Origin: Athripsodes cinereus | Lineage: Eukaryota; Arthropoda; Insecta; Trichoptera; Leptoceridae | DNA length: 64,000 bases | Direction of reading: 5' to 3' | NCBI GenBank assembly: GCA_947579605.1 | Contig: OX388312.1 | Coordinates: forward strand, 4,216,001-4,280,000 | Part shown: positions 44,331-56,461 of the stretch, piece after piece | Position numbering within the stretch: position 1 is the first letter of the stretch | Layout of the letters: the number at the start of each line of letters is the position of its first letter | Program-made: the position numbers and the translations under genes | The notes under the pieces: model-generated | The model's input: only the letters and a program-made list of their open reading frames with translations | Databases searched by the model: none | What the model was told of the DNA's origin: nothing

Positions 44331-45430
44331 AAACATTGCACTAAATATATTTAAATCACCCTTAAAAAGACAAGTCTTGTGTAAAGGGGGATACATTCCC
44401 TGAAACGATATAGTATACTTAAATTAAACAATTTTCCAGTTTAATACATACTTTAAAAGTTTTTTCTTTTTAATTGCTCGAAGATTCTTATAACACTTAT
44501 TACATCTTTATTAATTACACATTCAATATATACGCATTTAGTTACACTTTATTTATATTTTTAATTACACACACAGATATATTCAATATACATAACAACA
44601 CCAGAAACTACACACCACCAGGAACCACGTCAACATTTATGTGTTTCACCATTTCTTTCTTGAACTTTTTGAAATCATTTATTGTTCTTATCTCATTATG
44701 TTTCACAAATCACTCGAATCGGGTGGATTGCGGTTACCGATTAATAATAATAATAAATTTATTTATTTTGTTTACAAATACACACGATACAAGCCTATGA
44801 AATGTTTAAAATATGAATAAAAAAAAGAACAACATCAATGAGAGTGACAAAACAGAAATGATAAAATAATACTCAGTGAATCAAATGCACGTACCAACTA
44901 CCTGAGACATTCAGTCGTGAACCGTCTACATGTGCTCGGTAATAGGTACGCTGAGACAATAGATTTGTTTTTCGATGGAGATGGCTCTGTGAGGAGGAAG
45001 ATGATAGAATGTTTTTATCAAATTTATTCTTAAATTACAAAGTTAATTTAATGTTTATTTTATAATTTAATTTAATTTTTATCAAGATTATTGTAGTCAT
45101 TTGTTTTCATTGTTTTGTATTTTGTAAAATTTTCCACTTTATACATGTAATATTTTGTAATCACAGGCAATTATGCCATAAATAAATAAATACATTAATA
45201 GAATAACTAGGCAACTGGAAAACATAGAAACATTAAAAAATAAAATTTTATGGGGGTAAAAATAAAAATAGATAAATTAATTAAATAATGAAAAATTAAG
45301 ATATTGAGAAAAAAAACAGCTATTTAAAAATTATTATCAAGATAAGGCACCCATTTATATAGGTAAGTTCAGAAAAATAAAACACTTTTATTATCATTAT
45401 TTTCTCAGTAACAATATGTATTTGAATGTA
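44331..45430. other. AT-rich DNA with LINE tails
   Basis: Low-complexity A/T repeats near 44740-44765 and 45160-45195 ('gcaattatgccataaataaa') look like LINE 3' ends. No coding sequence. Confidence 0.35.
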
Positions 45431-45435
45431 ATTTC

Positions 45436-45592
45436 TTAACTAATCGTTAGCCTGATGATGAGAGCGAAATCTTTTGAAAGTCGGCTCGCGATTAATATAG
45501 TCAATGTGGAAGCACTTAATATGAGTTTTTTTTCTTCATTAATTCAACATGAACTTCCACCAAGTACCGTCGGTTGACAATATCAAATAAAT
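45436..45592 (+). mobile_element. Penelope-like mini-element with hammerhead-like core
   Basis: The hammerhead-like core at 45441-45494 is followed by an A/T-rich arm and the shared tail GAACTTCCACCAAGTACC, GTCGGTTGACAATAT (45550-45585). The left arm was not clearly found, so the true start is uncertain. Confidence 0.55.
45441..45494 (+). ncRNA. Hammerhead-ribozyme-like motif
   Basis: TAATCG (45441-45446) pairs with CGATTA (45489-45494) as an outer stem I. CTGATGA is at 45452-45458. A GAGAG/CTTTT stem with wobbles is followed by GAAA (45476-45479), GTCGGC and then TC with cleavage expected after 45487. Core boxes are intact; stem II is weak. Confidence 0.55.
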
Positions 45593-47460
45593 TTTTTCAT
45601 AGGTGCCACGTGACTGATAACTTGTTACTTAACTGTATCAAAAAGAGAAGCAACTAATCATTAGTGCTGATGAGCAGTTCTAGGTTTATGAAAACTAGGC
45701 ATAAGGTTTAGATAATCAGACATCATTATAATACACTGAAATATATATAGGTAATATTACATCTTACTTTTTCTCCGAGAAGTTCGCCAATTTTCATAGC
45801 AAGTTAAATCAGGAATAATATCTTCAGCAACGATTCGACTTTCTTAATTTACTTTCTTTTTTTTTTACTTTAAGTATATAAAATTTAGTTTCTGACTTGA
45901 GGAAGATGTAGAGAAGTTTATCATTGCTACTACAGAAATATTTTACTTATCTTTGTAAGTTTGTTCGTCAGTCTGTTTGTAGCACACTACATTGATTGAA
46001 ACTTTTTTTGAAAATTATTTATTAATTTATCCACGGCGCGAGCCTCTACATGTTATACAATACATTATAAAACAAATCAAAATTCTCATTCACAACATAG
46101 TTGGAGCAAGACAAGAACGACAATTGACGAGGAACAAATGTATATGGACTTAAATTATTGCATTTATAAGATTAGTCAAATCAAATCATTCTACTATGGA
46201 AGATAAATGAAAATATTGGAGTATCGGTTATATATAGAATGTCAATAAAAGTTTTGTGAGTACGAATACTGTAAAATATCACAAACTTGCTGAAATGAAA
46301 ACGATTTTTCCATTTTCTGTCATAAATATACACGTATGCACTTATGTCATCAGTTTGGGCCGATAACATATGACCAATCACCGAGATTGCTCCATTATAT
46401 GTGACATGGACAAGTCAGTGCTTTGACACACATTGGGCTATTTCTATAACAAATGTCTCTGTATTTTGTTCTTTTTACATCATATCCTATACTCCGGGCC
46501 ATACTTTTTGTATGTTTTCTATTTTTATTCATATTATTTGAGTCAAGGATATGATCAAATTTGGTATCTTAGAAACTTTAAATCGGTCTTTTTGAAAATA
46601 GGCTGTTTGGTTTCAAGAATATGAAAGTGGATAGTGTGAGAGAAATACAAATTTAAAAAAAAGATGTACATAATGAAAATAGGGAGGGGGGATTATTATG
46701 CGTTGATCGCGTTGAGAAAGTAACTTCCCAAATTTATGTACGGACAAAACCAGGTTTACAGCTAATAGTGTCCTGATATAGGAAGAACCGGCAGCCATCG
46801 TAATTATATGTAGTAGTAATATAATATCTATCTGAAGCAGGCAGTACCTTGCCTCGTACTAACTACCTAACTACTAAGTATCTACATAGGTAGTGAGTGG
46901 TAATAGTAGGAAGAAGTCATAAATCAAGATGGCTTATGCATCTCATTGGGAAAGTTTGCAATCTTAATAAAGACATCTCTCTCTCTTACTTGGAACTTTC
47001 AACAATTTCATAACTTATGGTGAATCGAATATAGGAGCTAGGAGTACTTTGTCTATCTTACCACGCTCTAGATGCACAGATAGACGTGGTTTCAATAATT
47101 TTTTATCTATTTTGTTTTCTGAAATTGCATTGGATGAGATTTATTTATTTATAGGTATATTACATCTGTGAAGCGAATTGGTAGATTTTTTATTTATCTC
47201 GAATTTGTTGAGTGGGAAAGAAGTATTTTGGTACTTTTAAATTTTAATATTGTACTATCTCCTTATTTTCACCCTAATTTAGTTAAGGGTTGTCTTTGGG
47301 GTTGACATACAGTTTGCTTTCTTAAATTTGCTTTACTATCTACACCACCATGTCATGAAATAAACGTATATTTATGAAAAAATTAAATAACATTATGAGA
47401 AAAATTGTAAAACGAAATCATTTAATTGATTGTGTTGACGTTTATTACGTAGAACTCCAT
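45593..47460. other. AT-rich DNA without recognised genes
   Basis: About 46020-46110 reads on the minus strand like a LINE 3' end ('ggctcgcgccgtggataaat'), the same family as at 50170 and 59770. Small ORFs show no domains. Confidence 0.35.
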
Positions 47461-47466
47461 GTTTAT

Positions 47467-47577
47467 ATATGGAGAAAAACACAATTGGTTTTAGTTTACA
47501 ATGACACAAATGGAAATCTTGTCACTATTTAATTAAATACAAATTCACACTAAAACCTATTGTGTTTCCTTCCATAT
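47467..47577. repeat. Foldback element, about 110 bp
   Basis: TATGGAGAAAAACACAATTG with GGTTTTAG at the left is mirrored by CTAAAACC and TATTGTGTTTCCTTCCATA at the right. Imperfect arms are about 33 bp. Probably a MITE. Confidence 0.55.
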
Positions 47578-47579
47578 TT

Positions 47580-48290
47580 AAAATCATTTTATTAATTTAT
47601 GTGATTATTTAATAAGATTTGACTGATAATAATTAAAAGAAAAACTATTTTTTTACTTACAAGCGTTACGTCTCCAAATATTTACTAAAAGTACAAAAAA
47701 GTAATATGAAAAATTTGATATAAAATGTAGAGTTAAAAATTTATTTCACAAAGTGTCCCCAACCCTAGGTTAATACATCATTTATTAAATTATCCAATTA
47801 TATTAATTACTATAATCTCGCGATAAAAACCTGTAATAAAATTATTATTCATTGGTGATGTTAGGTATACATAATATATTTTAACTTATTATAGGTTGGT
47901 AAGTAGGTAGGTAGGTACTTTTCCTTCTTCTATATTAAATGTATGAGCGAGGGGACTCGGCCCTCTCGTTATAATAATTTACTTAGCACTTGAAGTGTGC
48001 AGAGTTCGAAAGAGATTTAATACCCTGAATTTAAATTTTCAATTATCTTCCTCTGTAGGTATCATAATAACACTAACTAACTAATAGCTTTTGTGTAATA
48101 ATTCAAGGTGAGCGAATTTCGGACAATATTTCGACACAATTCGGTCAATTAACTCATAATTTGGTTTTACATATTTTGTAATGTAAGTACGTACATATCA
48201 ATTGGTTGACCATTCTATACCATCGGTCAATTAACTCAAAATTCGGTCTTACATTTGTAATGTAAGTATTTGCATATCAATTGTTTGACC
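47580..48290. other. Unassigned AT-rich DNA
   Basis: A phrase containing 'tcggtcaattaactca' and 'gtaatgtaagta' occurs twice (48145-48195 and 48224-48270), a local tandem duplication. No gene. Confidence 0.4.
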
Positions 48291-48294
48291 ATAC

Positions 48295-48530
48295 CTAACC
48301 ATCACGTAATTTTCCATTAGTGGGGTAGCCAGCGGACAAATTGCATTAAAAAATGCAAATTGTCATCTTTTTATCGACATTCAGGATGTGTTATGTGTGA
48401 CATGTCTTACACGTGACGTTATACGAATAATGTACTGATATTAGTCGGTTACACATGTATTGTCTATCTATAACATTCCAGCATATTCCTAAAATGGGGT
48501 AGCCAGTGGACTAAATTTATATTATTAACA
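48295..48530 (-). mobile_element. Two RTE-tailed SINE-like fragments
   Basis: The first (48298-48450) has 'tagtggggtagccagcggac' and 'cgacattcaggatgtg'. The second (48472-48525) has only the tail side, 'aaaatggggtagccagtgga', and runs straight into LINE sequence. Confidence 0.6.
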
Positions 48531-50218
48531 TAACAAGTTGATTCCATATACACTGACTTTTCAAAAGCTTTTGACAAGGTGTCGCATGACAGGCTATTAT
48601 ATAAACTACGAGCATATGGAGTCGACGGAGTCTTCCATCGTTGGTTGGAAAGTTACCTCAAAGAAAGAACGTTGATAGTTAAGATTGGGAATTGCACCTC
48701 TGATCCAATTCAAGCATTTAGCGGTGTGCCACGGGGGTCGCATTTGAGACCATTACTGTTTAATGTTTTTGTAAACGACATAGTCAAGATTTTCAGTGAC
48801 ATAGAAGTTTTGCTTTTCGCGGATGATTTGAAACTATATAAGACAATCAACAACACAGAGGATTGTTTAATGCTACAGAGTAACTTAGACAATCTAAACA
48901 ACTGGTATATTCAAAATAGTCTTAACCTTAATGTCTCAAAGTGTCAGGTCATCCGATTTTATAAAACAAGATCGTGCCTTGCATTTGACTACTCCATCAA
49001 CAATGTTGCACTTGAAATTGTAACAAAATTAAAATATCTCGGCATCACATTCACTGAAAACTTGACTTTTAATATACATATTGAGGAAATTGTCGGCAAA
49101 GCAATGAGAGTTTTGGGCTTTATTTTCAGATTGGCCGTTGATTTAAAGTTGATTCAGTCGTATAGATTATTATTTTTGTATCCCTGGTGAGACTACTGTT
49201 GGAGTACAACTCTTTAGTATGGTCTCCTAACTACGCTGTACGTATAAACAGTATTGAAAGGGTTCAAAAGAAGTTTTTGAGATTATTCAATTATAAAATG
49301 GGTATACCACTGGAAAATATTGACTATCCTGCCTTAATGAGTGAGCTCGGTTTACTCAGTTTACAAAACCGTAGAGAAATAGCCGACCTTAATTTTCTTT
49401 ATAAACTAATAAATGGCATAGTTGACTCCCCAGAGCTGCTCGGACTTATTCAGTTTCATGTCCCGACCCGATCTACCAGACAGATATCTCTGTTCCATGA
49501 GTATAATGCAAAAAACAATTATATATGTTTCATTCTCCTTTAGTTCGGATCCATCGTCTGGGTAATCTGGTGGAGGGATATATGCAGACATCATTGCCGA
49601 TAGTTTCCTCAAATATAAATCTGACGTAATCAAACAATATAATCACATGTAAAAATGACATTGGGCAACTCATTGATCATCTTCCCATTTATGTTCAATA
49701 TTTTATCGATTGTTGTAAATTTTGAGTCAATCATTTAATCATACTTTCTATATCACTTTGACCTAAATTAATCTGACTTAAAATTTTATTAAACAATGTT
49801 TCAATTATAATTTCTCTAAATATAATAACTTATTTGAATATTTTAGATTGACATATAATAGTTATCTCACTTACACTTATATCTGTTTGACAATAAATAT
49901 TAATCCTCTTTTGACATTGATTTTTTAAGTACCTATTATTGATTGACAAAAATAATAATTATCTCATTACTCTTTTTTACTTGCATGACTATATAAATTT
50001 ATGAATCCTCTTTTTAAAATGACCTGTTTGAATATTTTAGTTTGACATATTTATAAGAATTGTATCATATACATTTATTTTACCAGAATGACTATTTTTG
50101 ATTCGACATATTGTAATTTTTTTGTTATGTTGTTGTTCTCTATTCTGATTTGATTGTAAACATGTTAAAGGCTAACGTCGTGAATATATGTAAATAAAAA
50201 TAAAATAAATAAAGATCA
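48531..50218 (+). mobile_element. 5'-truncated Jockey-superfamily LINE
   Basis: Coding remnant 48531-49543 is followed by a long AT-rich 3' UTR ending 'aaaggctaacgtcgtgaata', then A/T repeats at about 50218. The same 3' end is seen on the minus strand near 46020-46110 and 59760-59800. Confidence 0.7.
48535..49543 (+). pseudogene. LINE reverse transcriptase, frameshifted
   Basis: The first frame reads YTDFSKAFDKVSHDRLLYKL (catalytic D), GVPRGSHLRPLLFNVFVNDI (normally GVPQGSHLGPLLF) and LLFADDLKLYK (FADD catalytic pair), to 49190. A frameshift near 49180-49190 moves the reading to LLEYNSLVWSPNYAVRIN, IERVQKKFLRLF and LNFLYKLINGIVDSPELLG, which is the usual C-terminal half. Changes in the B motif and the frameshift mark it as dead. 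The upstream palm and the endonuclease are missing. Confidence 0.85.
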
Positions 50219-50292
50219 TCCGCATTGTGCAATAAAAATAATAAATTTTGTATGGGTGTCATAACAACGTTCAGCAAAGACATGCAAGGCTA

Positions 50293-50493
50293 CACTTGAC
50301 ACGATCTAAATACAATCTTAATCTTGCCTTGATTTTAATTATTCGACGCGCGAATGGACTGTAGTCAAAACACTGCGCTACCGCAACTGCGGGATTGATA
50401 TGCACGTATTTTTGACTAAATTCACTTTGCCAATCGTAGAGTTAAGATCAAGATAAGATTAAGATCGTATTTAGATTGTGTCAACAGTAATTC
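50293..50493. mobile_element. Diverged relative of the 16917 MITE
   Basis: It shares 'acttgacacgatct', 'aatcttaatctt', 'attcgacgcgcga' and the mirrored 'aagattaagatcgtatttag', 'attgtgtcaa' with 16917-17100. Left TA at 50291-50292; the right end has drifted. Confidence 0.65.
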
Positions 50494-51061
50494 TGCTGAT
50501 TATAATATATTTTGCACAATTTTGTTTGATTGTGTAAACAGTAGGTTATCCCCAAACTCAGTAAATAATCTGAATAATATTGTTCAATTTTGCAAATAAA
50601 TTGTAAAAATAAATGTGTATTTCAAATTTCGGATTCGCCAAATTCGGTTCGAGTAAATTTCGGTAAAACTAATTTAACTGTGCTTTCAATTGACTGTACT
50701 AGTAGAAGGTGGTGCCTAGTATAAAGGTATATAATAGTGCTAGGCTGTTTCCTTAAGATAGTGTGAAAGTATCAATGTTGCGAACTTGGCACACTGCCTC
50801 ATGCCAAATAATAGTAGTAACACCTACTATTAATTATATTACTTACACTACCTATACAATATATAAAACAATTATTTATGTTGGAGTATTTATTGCAACC
50901 GCAACTAACTATAATATCTACTTTTTGATTAATACCCTTATATTGTTTGCTTGTATTTACCTAAGTCTTATTTGTAGTTTTGCTATAACTATTTCAAACC
51001 AAAAGAAAATATTCTTAGGTAATTTTATTTTTCAGATATTTGAAAAATGTATTGTTCTTTT

Positions 51062-51165
51062 GTTGGTACTGAGAGGGCGGCTTGCATTTTTGTTACATGC
51101 AGCTAGTCTGGTGGTTACTCCATTTGTGAGATGTGCCTGGATGACGCAGTAGTAGTAGTGATTTT
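51062..51165 (+). mobile_element. RTE-tailed SINE-like tail fragment
   Basis: 'gagagggcggcttgcatttt', 'tacatgcagctagtctggtg' and 'actccatttgtgagatgtgc' are followed by AGT repeats. Open frames crossing it are artefacts. Confidence 0.6.
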
Positions 51166-51194
51166 GTTATTTAATGAAGACTTTGTAAGGATGA

Positions 51195-51335
51195 TGTATA
51201 TTTTTATTTATTGTACTGTACAATATTACAAAATAAAACAGTATCATAAAAATAACAGTTATACAATTCAATGTACAGAGGGCGAGTTTATCGCTAAAAT
51301 GCGATGTCTTCCAACTAATTTTTCGCATTATTGTT
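51195..51335 (-). mobile_element. 3' end of the CR1/Jockey-type LINE family
   Basis: It carries 'gggcgagtttatcgctaaaa' and 'gcgatgtcttccaactaat', matching the 3' UTR at 22226-22265 of the long minus-strand LINE, with the same orientation relative to A/T repeats. Confidence 0.7.
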
Positions 51336-51454
51336 AAAGGCGAAAGCCGTGTATTTGATTCCTCGTGTTATCGACCTACTTCACTTTCACGGTACAATCA
51401 TATATTCTTAAGGTTTCACAATCATCTTTAAAAAAACACTTGGTTAATATGTGG

Positions 51455-51560
51455 TTTTCACGGCACGGCACAAGCTTTTAGCTTAGTGTGAAAGGTGTAT
51501 AAGGTTATATTTGGGTTTATAACAAACCCAGATATATCTTTTTTAAAAAAAAAAAAAAAA
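51455..51560 (+). mobile_element. SINE family A, 3' half
   Basis: CACGGCACAAGCTTTTAGC, GTGTGAAAGGTGTATAAGG and GGGTTTATAACAAACCCAG lead into ATATATC, T-run and poly(A). The tRNA head is absent. Confidence 0.75.
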
Positions 51561-51673
51561 ACTCTGTCATGTATCTGTGATAATGGTGGAGATAAAGATT
51601 CTGGTTGGATTATGCTTTGAAAAGTTGTCCTATATAATTTGGCAAAGAGAACACTCTTTCTTAAACTTATTGC

Positions 51674-51910
51674 ATGTCGGTGTGGCACGGAGATACCTTA
51701 CGCTTTTGCCTTTGAGTCACGAGGTCCCGGGTTCGATTCCTGGCCAGGGCAAAGTGAAGAATGACATAATTTCAAATTGTCCTGGGTCTGGGTGTTACAT
51801 GTATATGTGTTTAGTGCATTGTATATGTGTGTATCGTCGCGTTAATACCCATCATAATACAAGAGTAATCGTAGTTTGGGACTAGCTAGATCTGTGTGAA
51901 TTATTTATCT
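51674..51910 (+). mobile_element. tRNA-derived SINE (family B)
   Basis: The tRNA-like head has B box GGTTCGATTCC (51730-51740). The body is GGGCAAAGTGAAGAATGAC, TTGTCCTGGGTCTGGGTGTT, GTGTGTATCGTCGCGTTA and TTTGGGACTAGCTAGATC. It is nearly full length and close to the copy at 63453. Confidence 0.85.
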
Positions 51911-52925
51911 TGTTAAGTTATGCATGCTTTGAATGTACCTACAGATCGTCCTCTCAGTATAAAGGAAAATAAAATATTCACGATGGGTGTCGTTTTTATC
52001 TTATTTTCTCCAAAGAAAACGAAAATATCCTGTTCCACTTCCACTAAAACAAGAAATAGCTTAACTCAAGATATCATCCAATTAATCAGTATTGTTTACT
52101 TTCAATTGTTAACAAACATCAATATTATCATTATTAATTAATTTTGAAATTAATTATTAACTTTTTGCCTAAATCAATCCATGTTAGAAATTCTATTTTG
52201 TCCATTACCAGGAAATTATCTCATTATCATGTTGTAGTAGTATCTTGTTTTTATTCAAAGACCTTTATAGTATAGACTAGAAATTCAAAGGAAAATATGG
52301 TAATGCGGCCAATCATATCATGCGGCCAAAATAATTTCATATCAAATAGTCATAAACAAGCGTTGTTTCAAAAAGGTTCCTTTTTTGACTTTTGACTTCG
52401 TCAAGTATAAGGTATGAGCGATGTTCAATACTTCCGTATTGGAGCAAGAGAGACTATTACCATCTCAATGTTATGAAGTGAAACATCAAATTTTTATTGT
52501 CCTATTGATAATTTTGGAACATGTTTTCTGAGAAAATAAGTAGGTACTGTTTTACTAATCTAGCTATAAAGGTCTTTGTTTTTATTAGAGAAATTCTCTT
52601 CAACAAAGTAAAATTAACATTATTGATTTTGTTTTATTTTCTTTTGTCCTTTATCACTACTGTCGGGAGTTTTTGTAGAATTCAGCCTCCTATTCAGATC
52701 GTTTCTGCGCTGAAAAAATTAGCCCATCTTAAATTATTCCTGATTCTTTGATGTCGTTGTCATAAGACTATTGTATTGTAAAAAGTAACCATCCTGATCA
52801 TACTTTTAGACAAGTATCGATAATTACTATCTTGGACGATAAACTTCGCATAGGAGCGAAAAGGCGAGTAAATTCTTTCCATGATTAGGGAGGATTTTTG
52901 TTATTGTTCCCAGGCAAAGTCTTCT
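51911..52925. other. Unassigned AT-rich DNA
   Basis: A worn repeat block is at 52675-52790 ('cagcctcctattcagatcgt', 'gatgtcgttgtcataagac'), shared with 43850-44030. No gene. Confidence 0.4.
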
Positions 52926-52929
52926 TCTC

Positions 52930-53590
52930 TTTTCTGTAAGTTATCAATTTAAATGGAGTGAGCATTGCCATAAATGGAGTGAGCATCAAACAAGTAAGAG
53001 AATTCGTGTACTTGGGCAGCAGAATAAACCAGGATGGACGCTCCAAATTGGAAATTGTGAGCAGAATAAACCAGGCAACGATTGCCTTTAACAAAAAATC
53101 GAAGATATTGGAATCCCCAAATATTGATTTAAGCGTAAGGAAGAACCTTACTAAAGCCTTTGTATGGAGCATTCTGCTTTATGGTTGTGAGACGTGGACC
53201 ATCAGCAAGAGTGAAAGCGGACGGTTGGCGGCCTTTGAGATGTGGTGCTACAGACGCATGCTTAAGATCCATTGGTCGGAACACGTCAGAACACGAAGAA
53301 GTACTAACCAGGGTAGGCGAAAAAAGGCAACTTCTTAAGAGAATCGGCCAACAACGAGCTAACTGGATTGGCCACAACATCAGGCACCCAGGAATACTCA
53401 TCGCCATCGCGGTGGGTAAGACCGAGGGGACAAATGGCAGAGGCCGACCAAGAGACGCGTATATGGATATACCAACTGAAGAGGGACATGAACTGTGGCT
53501 CATACGTAGAGCTGAAAAGACTGGCTGAGAATAGAGACGAATGGAGAAGAAAAACCAAACTCGTTGCAGACCAATCCAATGGATTGTAAC
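52930..53590 (+). pseudogene. RTE-clade LINE 3' part (second family), frameshifted
   Basis: Three consecutive frames make one protein end. 52958-53295: SIKQVREFVYLGSRINQDGR, SVRKNLTKAFVWSILLYGC, ETWTISKSESGR. Next: GEKRQLLKRIGQQRANWIG, HNIRHPGILIAIAVG, NGRGRPRDAYMD. Finally: QLKRDMNCGSYVELKRLAEN, EWRRKTKLVADQSNGL, stop at 53589. Two frameshifts (about 53296 and 53465) disable it. The polymerase core is missing (5' truncation). The same family is at 13611-13855 (minus) and inside the nested hAT at 37.2-37.7 kb. Confidence 0.85.
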
Positions 53591-53599
53591 TTATTATAT

Positions 53600-55365
53600 A
53601 TATATCAATTTAAATAAATAAATAAAGCTTTATTGGCTGAAAACAGACCTACGAGGAAATAACTAAAAGGAGGCCTTATCGCACATCAGATAATCTTTCA
53701 GTCAACTATTACTAGTTTCAGCATAATTAAGTTTAACTTAATATATTCAATAAAAACAGAAAGAGAGAATAATAATAATAATGTTCACATTCTTCATAGG
53801 TACTAAAACCCTCCGAAAACGATTTGATTTAAACAGACAATGAAAACTCTGAAGTCTTTTACAAAATAATAGTTTATTTAAAGACAATACAAACTAAATA
53901 GTAATGGAATTACATATTCATATTAATTATAATAATTGTATCATTGTCTATCACGTGGTAGGAATATTAGATGACAACTTAATAATGATGAAACAAAATT
54001 AGTTTGGCCGGATAGCTGAAAACTGGTAATCGGCCACTATCGGGACCTGTTTAGTTTAGTTTATCATAAGGGGCATGGGCAGGGACAACCTCTCATCCTC
54101 TTCTTTGGATCTCAAAAAAAGTACCTTAAGATATTAAAAATGTTAATGGAGAGAAGCTGTGTCCTCCTAGAAGACAGACTAAATATAAGGTATTCACTGT
54201 GTCGGTGTTTAGGTACCTAGTAGAATTCATTAGCGAAATTTAAGGTGGTAATATTTCGTTAAATATAAGGTGATTTTGAATTTCTCACACAAAAACGAGG
54301 ATATCGTGAAATATTTCAGTACCAAAATTTCAAAAATAGAAGTAGGAATGCGGATGTATCAAATTGTGAGTAAGCTCCAGATATGCTTCACCTTAAAGAA
54401 ACATTTAAATATTGTACCTTAGACGAATTAGTCGGATGAATCGAATATCGGATACTTACCAAATATCCGCGTCATCTCTACAATTATTTATAATAGCTGT
54501 ATGGGAGTGTTGTCTCTTTTCATTCAAATACTGTTATCTTATAAGATAATGGTGAAAAGAGTGAAATGCAATGAGTTTTCTGTTTAATCCTTGAAATTTA
54601 AAGTTACAATGATACCTAATGGTACAACGTAATAATATATAAACCAGACTACCAAATGAATTAATATTATCAAGACAGAGTCGGTTTATGAATATCATTA
54701 ATCTTATCATTGTCGTAAGGTGAAAAAAATAAGTTGTATTTTTTCATAAGACACCTTTCTGCAAGGGAGGGAAGCATATTATTGCTTGAATTTGGTCATA
54801 AACATTGCAAAGTCTTACTTTGTATTAGAAATTACTTATAACTTTCAAATGTTTTTCTTCTTTCTGTTATACCATTTTTAAAAGTGACGACGCTACATTC
54901 ATATCAACGAAAATACTAGTATTAGCTAAACTAAAATATTTTTTTTACTAGAAGTACAAAAGATTATTTTCAATATAATATTACGTGTTTTACCATTTTG
55001 TTTCACGTTAAAAATATCATATATTTTATTTATTAATTCGATTAACTGGTAACACAAAACGATAAATCGACAAATTTCGATATGTGGATTTTGTATTCGC
55101 GCTGCGCCTAACTATGTCTCCCTTGAGACGTCCCTGTTTATGGAATGAAAATTAAATTCATGGCGGGATACAATTTACAGATAGATAGGTACCCATTTTA
55201 AATGTTGCCGTTTGCCGCCATTATATGACCTTTTGATGTCGCCTAATTGAGTTATGTCTATGTGGTGGTGGTGACGCTTTGCATATTATATCTGATGCTT
55301 GATAACTAATTCTCTTTATATATATACAACTAGAAGGTTAAACATATCTGCATATTTCTACCCTC
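53600..55365. other. AT-rich DNA with a LINE tail
   Basis: 53610-53720 looks like a reversed LINE 3' end ('aataaataaagctttattgg'). The rest has no gene or repeat I recognise. Confidence 0.35.
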
Positions 55366-55369
55366 ACCG

Positions 55370-56175
55370 TATTACCACAAATGGAGTAACCAACAGACTT
55401 GCTGTATGTAATGGAGACTTGTTTGAACGTTATCCTCTTCAAAACCGTCTGCCACAAAATGAGACATTCAATATGGATGGTAGGGGAAGGTGGGGCAAGA
55501 CGGGGTAGTGAGGTAAGATGGGGTACTGCGATAAAAGTGGAACCGTGCCGAGTAGCCCTGAACGCTGGATGACATTAGATTCTCTCTTCGGATCCCTCAC
55601 TAGTAACAAAGTTACGTCAGCAGTGGTTGCTCGCTCCGTGATGCTGTGATACTAAAGGTGTTTTTCGCATATTTCACGTAATTTTACTTAATTTTGTTGA
55701 TAGTGTCATTTAAGGAATCGTGATTCAGATTGTTTGAAATTTGATAAACAAGATCCAAATATTGAATTTTAAGGGAAGATATTCGATTATTAACTGGATA
55801 AAAATATGATTAATTACTAAATTAGTTAATTAATTGAGTAATATTCTTAACTACCCCGTCTTGCCCCAACCCGTTAGCAAGACGTGATAATTAAGCTGTT
55901 TTTAAATTGAACATATCTATTATTTCTTAATGTTTATTTTAACATTTATGTGATTGATTTGCTAGATTAAAGATCATAGTTTGTGTCAATAAACTTTTTT
56001 TTAAGAATTTATAGAAAAAAAAGTGTCTTTTTGACAATTTAGCTTAAAGGCCCCGTCTTGCCCAACCTTCCCTATATCTAATTCATTACTGAATTAGGTT
56101 TCACAAATATCTGTCTTTTAAAAGACACTCAAAACTTTCAGATAAAAAGGGGAGTTCTATATTTTGTCAGGGACT
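55370..56175 (-). mobile_element. RTE-tailed SINE-like copy split by a MITE
   Basis: The left part, 55375-55490 ('gtaaccaacagacttgctgt', 'gagacattcaatatggatgg'), and the right part, 56075-56175 ('actgaattaggtttcacaaa', 'tctgtcttttaaaagacac'), join to one copy when 55493-56072 and one TA are removed. Confidence 0.65.
55493..56072. mobile_element. 580-bp MITE with TA duplication
   Basis: The termini are GGGGAAGGTGGGGCAAGACG and the near-complementary CGTCTTGCCCAACCTTCCC. TA lies on both sides (55491-55492, 56073-56074). Internal repeats of the same motif lie near 55518 and 55854. A Tc1/mariner-type non-autonomous element is likely. Confidence 0.8.
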
Positions 56176-56224
56176 TCAAGTAACTATATTATTAATCTAA
56201 ATATTCTTTATATATATCTAAATA

Positions 56225-56395
56225 TATCTCTTTACACCCCCCTTTACGCCTCATCCTTTGTAGGGTAGGCAGAGAAAAAAATGTGCTTTTGTTAATTTAG
56301 TCTTTGCACACATTTCTCAATTGTTCATGGCGATGTCTTTTATTTAACACGCGATCATCCATGAGAATTGCCGCCTTATAGACGATAGAGTGCAC
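56225..56395 (-). pseudogene. Worn RTE 3' end
   Basis: The reverse strand shows CTCTGCCTACCCTACAAAGG, then upstream blocks resembling the RTE C-terminal region. It is short and diverged. Confidence 0.45.
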
Positions 56396-56461
56396 TTCAT
56401 ACTCTACAAATAAAATATTATAACTCTTTTTATGACAATTTTTTAATAACTATCTACTACT

